Below, in pieces: positions 59,685 to 64,000 of a stretch of DNA of 64,000 nt; within the stretch, counting starts at the first letter, position 1, and every line of letters starts with the position of its first letter. This DNA is from Amaricoccus macauensis. GTDB lineage: Bacteria > Pseudomonadota > Alphaproteobacteria > Rhodobacterales > Rhodobacteraceae. The notes beneath the pieces were generated by a model, which saw only the letters and a list, made by a program, of their open reading frames with translations, did no database searches and was not told the DNA's origin. Both the position numbers and the translations under genes were made by a program. The stretch is from NCBI RefSeq assembly GCF_014201905.1, contig NZ_JACHFM010000001.1, forward strand, positions 434,001 through 498,000. The letters run 5' to 3'.

Positions 59685-61330
59685 CCGGGACGCCGGCCGC
59701 AGCGGTGCTCGGGACGCACGAGGTCACGAACCAGCCCCCGCCCTTCGGCCCGCGCAATCTCTATCTGACCGACACCGCACTCCGCGAGGCGGTGCGGCGC
59801 GAGGCCGGCGACTGGCTCGATGCGCGCATGATCGCCCTCGGCGCCGAGGTCGGCTCGGAGCGGGTGCTGGGCCTCGGCGACACGGCGAACCGCTATCCGC
59901 CGGAGTTCGCGCCCTTCGACCGCTACGGCCAGCGCCTCGACGAGGTACGCTTCCATCCCGCCTATCACGAGCTCATGGGGCTCGCGATGGCGCACGGGAT
60001 CCATGACCTGCCGTGGCGGGAGACCGGCGCGCGCGGCCGCCACCTCGGCCATCTGGCGATGCTTGCGCTTTTCACCGAGGCCGAGGCGGGGACCATGTGC
60101 CCGATCGACATGACCTATGCCTCCGTCGCCGCGCTGCGCCGCCAGCCCGACATCGGGGACCCGTGGATCGGCAAGCTCGTCGGCGGCCGCTACGATCCCG
60201 TGCTGGCACCGATCGGCGAGAAGACGGGCATCACCGTCGGGATGGCGATGACCGAGAAGCAGGGCGGCAGCGATGTGCGGGCGAACGCCACGCGGGCGTT
60301 TCCGGTGGAGCCCGCGCACCGGCTCCACCGCATCGTCGGCCACAAGTGGTTCTGCTCGGCGCCGATGAGCGACGGCTTCCTGACCCTCGCCCAGACGGCA
60401 AAGGGCCTCTCGTGCTTTCTCGTGCCGCGCGTCCTGCCGGACGGGACGCGGAACGGCATCCGGCTGATGCGGCTGAAGGACAAGCTCGGCAACCGCTCGA
60501 ACGCCTCCGCCGAAATCGAGTACGCCGACGCGCTCGCCTGGCTTCTCGGCGAGGAGGGCCACGGGGTGAGCGTCATCATCGAGATGGTGCATCACACCCG
60601 GCTCGGCACCATCGGCTCGACGCTCGGCATCATGCGCCGGGCGCTCGCCGAGGCGGTGAACCACGTGGCGGGCCGCGCCGCGTTCCGGCGCCGGCTGATC
60701 GACCAGCCGCTGATGGCCCGGGTGATCGCCGATCTCGCCATCGAGTATGAGGCGGCGGTCGCCCTCGCCGTCCGGGTCGGAGCTGCCTTCGGAAACGAGG
60801 ACGAGGCGCCGTTCGCACGCCTCGCGGTCGCGCTGGCGAAATACTGGCTGACGAAACGCAACCCCGGCTTTGTCTACGAGTGCATGGAGTGCCACGGCGG
60901 CGTCGGTTACTGCGAGGACACGCCCCTGCCCCGGCTGTTCCGCGAGAGCCCGGTCAACGGCATCTGGGAGGGCTCGGGCAACGTGATCGCCCTCGACGTC
61001 CTGCGCACGCTCGGCCGCGAGCCACGCGCCGGCGAGGCGCTTCTTGCGGAGATCGCTCCGGCGCGGGGCGCGGACCAGACCTTCGACGCCGCCGCCCGCC
61101 GCCTCGAGGGCGAGCTTCGGAGCCCGGAAGAAGCGGACGCGCGGCAGATCGCCGAGCGCATGGCGCTGCTGTTGCAGGGGGCGCTCCTCCTCCGCCACGG
61201 GCCGCCGGCGGTCGCGGACGCGTTCTGCGCCACCCGGCTCGGCGACGGCGGCGGCCGGCTGCATGGCGTGCTCCCGAAAGCCACGGACGTCACCGCGATC
61301 CTTGCGCGGCAGACCGGCGAGGTTGCCTGA
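59681..61330 (+). CDS. Acyl-CoA dehydrogenase family protein, AidB-like
   Basis: A 549-residue flavoprotein close to AidB. The N-terminal TNQPPPFGPRNLYLTDTALREAV is the AidB-type extension. Core motifs are GMAMTEKQGGSDVRANATRA, GHKWFCSAPMSDGFLTLA and YECMECHGGVGYCEDTPLPRLFRESPVNGIWEGSGNV, the last carrying the catalytic Glu region. E. coli AidB binds DNA during alkylation stress, but its true substrate is unknown. Coupling to a dienoyl-CoA-reductase-like SDR suggests acyl-CoA metabolism here. Confidence 0.92.
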   Translation: MTGTPAAAVLGTHEVTNQPPPFGPRNLYLTDTALREAVRREAGDWLDARMIALGAEVGSERVLGLGDTANRYPPEFAPFDRYGQRLDEVRFHPAYHELMGLAMAHGIHDLPWRETGARGRHLGHLAMLALFTEAEAGTMCPIDMTYASVAALRRQPDIGDPWIGKLVGGRYDPVLAPIGEKTGITVGMAMTEKQGGSDVRANATRAFPVEPAHRLHRIVGHKWFCSAPMSDGFLTLAQTAKGLSCFLVPRVLPDGTRNGIRLMRLKDKLGNRSNASAEIEYADALAWLLGEEGHGVSVIIEMVHHTRLGTIGSTLGIMRRALAEAVNHVAGRAAFRRRLIDQPLMARVIADLAIEYEAAVALAVRVGAAFGNEDEAPFARLAVALAKYWLTKRNPGFVYECMECHGGVGYCEDTPLPRLFRESPVNGIWEGSGNVIALDVLRTLGREPRAGEALLAEIAPARGADQTFDAAARRLEGELRSPEEADARQIAERMALLLQGALLLRHGPPAVADAFCATRLGDGGGRLHGVLPKATDVTAILARQTGEVA

Positions 61331-61378
61331 CCGCGGGGCGCGTGGCATCAGCCGGAGAGGACAACGAGGAGATGCGGC

Positions 61379-62164
61379 GTGGCGAAGAAGCCGGCCTGGG
61401 CGATCGAGAAGGAACGCGCGCGGCGCGAGGAGTCAGGCACGCTCTGGCTCTTTGGACTGCACGCGGTCAGGGACGCGCTTCTCAACCCGGCGCGGGTCCG
61501 TCACCGGCTCGTCGTGACGAAGAACGCCGTCGACCGGCTCGGCGATGCCATCGCCACAGCGGGGATCGAGGCCGAGGTGGTCGAGCCGCGGCAGTTCAAC
61601 GTGCCGATCGACGCGCAGTCCGTGCATCAGGGGGCCGCGCTCGAGGTCGATCCCCTCGACTGGGGCTCGGTCTCCGAGGTCTGCGCACCACACGGCGTGC
61701 CGGAGCTGGTGCTGCTGCTCGACCGGGTGACCGACCCGCACAACGTGGGCGCGATCCTGCGATCGGCCGAGGTCTTCGGCGCCCGCGCTGTGGTGGCGCC
61801 CCGCCGCCACGCCGCGCCGGAAACCGGGGCGCTCGCCAAGTCGGCCTCGGGGGCGCTGGAGCGGCAGCCTTATCTGCGGGTGCCGAACCTCGCCACGGCG
61901 ATGGGAACCCTGCGGGACATGGGCTACGCCCTCGTCGGCCTCGACGGAACGGCCGAGGGAACCGTCGGGGATGCCGCGCGCGCCTACACGGGCCGGCCGC
62001 TCGGGCTGGTGCTCGGGGCCGAGGGACCGGGGATGCGCGAGCTGACCGGCAAGCTCTGTGACCGGCTGGCGCGAATCCCCGCCGCTGGTGACTTCGGCTC
62101 GCTCAATGTATCGAACGCGGCAGCGGTCGCACTTTATGCAGCGGCAGAGGCAAGACGCAGATGA
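61379..62164 (+). CDS. rlmB: 23S rRNA (guanosine-2'-O-)-methyltransferase RlmB
   Basis: A 261-residue SpoU-family methyltransferase modifying G2251 of 23S rRNA. An N-terminal substrate-binding domain (LFGLHAVRDALLNPARVRHRL) is followed by the trefoil-knot domain with LLLDRVTDPHNVGAILRSAEVFGA, LVLGAEGPGMREL and SLNVSNAAAVALYAA. The start is GTG 61379 with an upstream GAGGAG site. In many alphaproteobacteria a tRNA-Tyr gene is adjacent; none is visible here. Confidence 0.95.
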   Translation: MAKKPAWAIEKERARREESGTLWLFGLHAVRDALLNPARVRHRLVVTKNAVDRLGDAIATAGIEAEVVEPRQFNVPIDAQSVHQGAALEVDPLDWGSVSEVCAPHGVPELVLLLDRVTDPHNVGAILRSAEVFGARAVVAPRRHAAPETGALAKSASGALERQPYLRVPNLATAMGTLRDMGYALVGLDGTAEGTVGDAARAYTGRPLGLVLGAEGPGMRELTGKLCDRLARIPAAGDFGSLNVSNAAAVALYAAAEARRR

Positions 62165-62219
62165 ACGGCATCACTTTTTGTGGACACGCCTTTTCAGACG
62201 GCCCCGAAAGTACCATATG

Positions 62220-62313
62220 TGAAGTGAAGCAGTCAGCGTGGAACCGCCCTGCTTCATCTCACTGTCCCTCGTTCCAACTCGGCGCCCGAACACGGTTCGG
62301 GCGTCTTTTTCTT
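62220..62313 (+). ncRNA. Candidate small RNA with intrinsic terminator
   Basis: A stem TGAAGCAG (62225-62232) with CTGCTTCA (62249-62256) is followed by a C/U-rich single-stranded stretch (CTCACTGTCCCTCG) and a textbook terminator. This hairpin, linker, terminator layout is typical of trans-acting sRNAs. No clear promoter was found; weak elements lie near 62178 and 62214. Alternatively it is simply the rlmB 3' untranslated region. Confidence 0.35.
62283..62313 (+). terminator. Rho-independent terminator
   Basis: CGCCCGAA (62283-62290) pairs with TTCGGGCG (62296-62303) around CACGG and is followed by TCTTTTTCTT. It is the strongest intrinsic terminator seen in the window and ends transcription from rlmB or from the candidate sRNA, just before the CoA-binding protein gene. 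Confidence 0.85.
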
Positions 62314-62327
62314 GTTGGGGCCCGGTT

Positions 62328-62813
62328 ATGAGGACCTATCCCGATTCGTTGCTTCGTGACGTTCTGGCGAGGACCAAGGTCATCGCCTGCGTCGGTGTCT
62401 CGAAGAACGAGGTTCGGCCATCCTTCTACGTGGCACGCTACCTGAGGCTCAAGGGCTTCCGCGTCATTCCGGTTAATCCGGCCTACGTCGGCGAAAAGCT
62501 GCTCGGCGAGACGGTCTGCCCCGACCTTGCCAGCATCCCGGCCGAGGTGGGACCGGTCGACATGGTCGACATCTTCCGCAAGTCGGATGCGGCCGGCGCC
62601 GTGGTGGACGAGGCGCTGGAGCACCTGCTTGGCCGGGGCCTCAGCACGATCTGGATGCAGATCGGTGTCGTCGACGAGGCGGCGGCCGCGAGAGCGGAAG
62701 CCAGAGGGGTGACGGTCATCATGGACCTCTGCCCGAAGCTCGAATACCAGCGCCTCCACGGCGAGCTTCGCATGGGCGGGTTCAACACCGGGACGATCTC
62801 GTCGCGTCTCTGA
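62328..62813 (+). CDS. CoA-binding domain protein (YccU type)
   Basis: A 161-residue Rossmann-fold protein of the YccU/CoA-binding family. VIACVGVSKNEVRPSFYVARYLRLKGFRVIPVNP is the nucleotide-binding signature and VDMVDIFRKSD, TIWMQIGVVDEAAAARAEARGVTVIMDLCPKLEY complete it. The ATG at 62328 follows the terminator closely, so its promoter must overlap the terminator region or transcription must read through. Its function in the cell is not defined. Confidence 0.9.
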   Translation: MRTYPDSLLRDVLARTKVIACVGVSKNEVRPSFYVARYLRLKGFRVIPVNPAYVGEKLLGETVCPDLASIPAEVGPVDMVDIFRKSDAAGAVVDEALEHLLGRGLSTIWMQIGVVDEAAAARAEARGVTVIMDLCPKLEYQRLHGELRMGGFNTGTISSRL

Positions 62814-62916
62814 CGGCCCCAGCGCTCGGCGACGGAAGCGCAAGAAACGGATCGCCGCGCCTGATCGCGGCGTGGCACCGTCGCGCGACATGCCCGGACC
62901 GGAGGACCAGAGTGTC

Positions 62917-63864
62917 ATGCCGCCCCCCGTAGCCAACCGCCCCATGAGCCCGCTCGAATGGGCCATGCTGCTCGCCCTCGCGCTCGTCTGGGGCGCGTCC
63001 TTCTTCTTCAACAGCATCGCCGTGGCGCAGGTGCCGGTCCTGACGGTCGTCCTCGTCCGGGTGGGTCTCGCGGCGATCATCCTGCTGCTGATCCTGCGGA
63101 TGCTCGGCGAGCGGATGCCGCGCGACCGGCGTGCATGGGCCGCGTTCTTCGCCATGGGGCTCATGAACAACGCGATCCCGTTCTCGCTGATCGTCTGGGG
63201 ACAGCAGCACATCGCCTCGAGCCTTGCCTCGATCCTGAACGCCTCGACACCGCTCTTCACGGTGCTCCTGGCGCACGTCCTGACCCGCGACGAGCGCATG
63301 ACGGGTGGCAAGCTCGCCGGCGTGCTGATCGGCTTCGTCGGTGTCGCGGTGCTGATCGGAACCGCCGTGCTGCATGACCTCGGCGTGAACGTCGCGGCGC
63401 AGATTGCCTGTCTCGCCGCCGCGCTCCTCTACGCGTTCGCAGGCATCTTCGGGCGGAGGTTCCGCGAGATGGGCATCAGCCCGATGGCGACCGCGACCGG
63501 ACAGGTCATCGCGTCGAGCCTGATCCTCCTGCCAATGGTGCTGATGATCGACCAGCCGTGGACCCTGCCCTTCCCCGGTCCGGCGGCGATCGTCGCGCTG
63601 CTCGCTGCCGCCGCGATCTCGACCGCGCTCGCCTACGTGCTCTACTTCCGCATTCTCGCCACGGCCGGTGCGACGAACCTGCTGCTGGTCACGTTCCTGA
63701 TCCCGGTCACCGCGATCCTTCTCGGTGCGCTCTTTCTCGGAGAGGTGCTGCTGCCACGTCACTTCGCGGGCATGGCGCTGATCGGCCTCGGGCTGGCGGC
63801 GATCGACGGGCGGCCGGTACGGACCGCCCGGGACGTGCTGTTCCGCAACCGGGGCCGGGCGTGA
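62917..63864 (+). CDS. DMT family (EamA) transporter
   Basis: A 315-residue inner-membrane protein with ten helices in two EamA repeats: LVWGASFFFNSIAVAQVPVLTVVLVR opens the first and FAGIFGRRFREMGISPMATATGQVIASS the second. These exporters move amino acids or other metabolites; the substrate is unknown. Start ATG 62917 is preferred because GGAGG lies 11 bases upstream; GTG 62872 and ATG 62890 are in frame. It converges on the partial gene at the window end. Confidence 0.9.
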   Translation: MPPPVANRPMSPLEWAMLLALALVWGASFFFNSIAVAQVPVLTVVLVRVGLAAIILLLILRMLGERMPRDRRAWAAFFAMGLMNNAIPFSLIVWGQQHIASSLASILNASTPLFTVLLAHVLTRDERMTGGKLAGVLIGFVGVAVLIGTAVLHDLGVNVAAQIACLAAALLYAFAGIFGRRFREMGISPMATATGQVIASSLILLPMVLMIDQPWTLPFPGPAAIVALLAAAAISTALAYVLYFRILATAGATNLLLVTFLIPVTAILLGALFLGEVLLPRHFAGMALIGLGLAAIDGRPVRTARDVLFRNRGRA

Positions 63865-63876
63865 CGGGTCCGGCCC

Positions 63877-64000
63877 TCAGACAGGCACGCCGAGGCTTTC
63901 CTCCATCCGGCGCACCACCTCCGCCGGCGCATCATTCTCCGCCATGATGCGGAAGAGCGCGGCGCGCAGGCGCGCCTCCACCCCCTCGTCACGGATCGGC
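63877..64000 (-). CDS. C-terminal part of an unidentified protein
   Basis: A minus-strand frame runs in from the window edge and stops at 63877-63879. The 40 visible residues read EARLRAALFRIMAENDAPAE and continue to MEESLGVPV. The codon use is natural and the helical pattern plausible. It is too short to identify, and the rest of the gene lies beyond the window. Confidence 0.5.
   Translation of the reverse strand, partial: PIRDEGVEARLRAALFRIMAENDAPAEVVRRMEESLGVPV

Noticed and set aside
62161-62331. A 56-codon frame starting with ATGA overlap at the rlmB stop
   Set aside because: It runs through the strong rho-independent terminator at 62283-62313 and has no separate ribosome site or coding-like composition.
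1-64000. CRISPR arrays, IS elements, prophage, tRNA or rRNA genes
   Set aside because: No spaced repeats of CRISPR type, transposase, terminal inverted repeats, integrase, tRNA cloverleaf or rRNA sequence was seen by eye; a tRNAscan or Infernal run would be decisive.

Overview
This is a gene-dense, high-GC chromosomal stretch from an alphaproteobacterium. The evidence is the F1-ATPase zeta inhibitor (2822-3142), DUF6314, the purC-purS-purQ order, TrmFO, split PqiA genes and a leaderless leuA leader peptide. I would place it in the Rhizobiales/Rhodobacterales range but cannot name a genus. No rRNA, tRNA, IS element, phage gene or CRISPR array was seen.

Layout. 1-8.2 kb: housekeeping (aroQ, purB, ATPase zeta, purC-purS-purQ) running into a DctB/DctD-type two-component pair; the DctD protein lacks the sigma-54 GAFTGA loop and has an altered Walker B. 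8.2-15.1 kb, minus strand: an SDR coupled to an exported ankyrin protein, a two-subunit CoA transferase, tag, and a transglutaminase/alpha-E/circularly permuted ATP-grasp cassette. 15.4-19.9 kb: a polyamine-type ABC importer. 19.9-24.6 kb: a pqiA-pqiA-pqiB-pqiC lipid-transport operon whose PqiB ends in four 116-residue tandem repeats.

24.6-38.6 kb is an aromatic-acid region. It holds an AAHS transporter, an intradiol dioxygenase, a divergent operon (SCP2-like protein, alpha/beta hydrolase, BenE-like transporter, DUF892 ferritin-like protein, BoxA-like reductase), two LysR regulators flanking a small Cys-rich protein, and a catB-benABCD operon. Benzoate would go through benzoate-diol to catechol, cis,cis-muconate and muconolactone. 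The CoA transferase at 10 kb could serve the later steps. No catC is visible, and boxB, boxC and boxD are absent although a BoxA-like protein is present. Repeated GGTAT/ATACC half-sites sit in the three divergent or upstream regions of this cluster and suggest shared LysR control.

38.8-64 kb: trmFO, an FMN reductase, yqgE, an ABC binding protein plus ATPase without permease, a PagL-like outer-membrane protein, divergent hemC/hemE, an SMR pump, a glutamine-synthetase-like/aldehyde-dehydrogenase/Fe-alcohol-dehydrogenase group with a PepSY-cytochrome b561 pair, wrbA, a NUDIX-CCA transferase pair, an OmpA-like protein, leuA with its Leu-rich leader, a dienoyl-CoA-reductase-like SDR with an AidB-type acyl-CoA dehydrogenase, rlmB, a possible sRNA, a CoA-binding protein, a DMT transporter and the 3' end of one more gene.

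The most unusual items are the BoxA-like reductase paired with a ferritin-like protein but no BoxB, the 59-residue Cys-rich protein between the LysR genes, the periodic PqiB needle, the degenerate DctD AAA+ domain, and the leuA leader. All coordinates and motifs were read by eye; no search was run.
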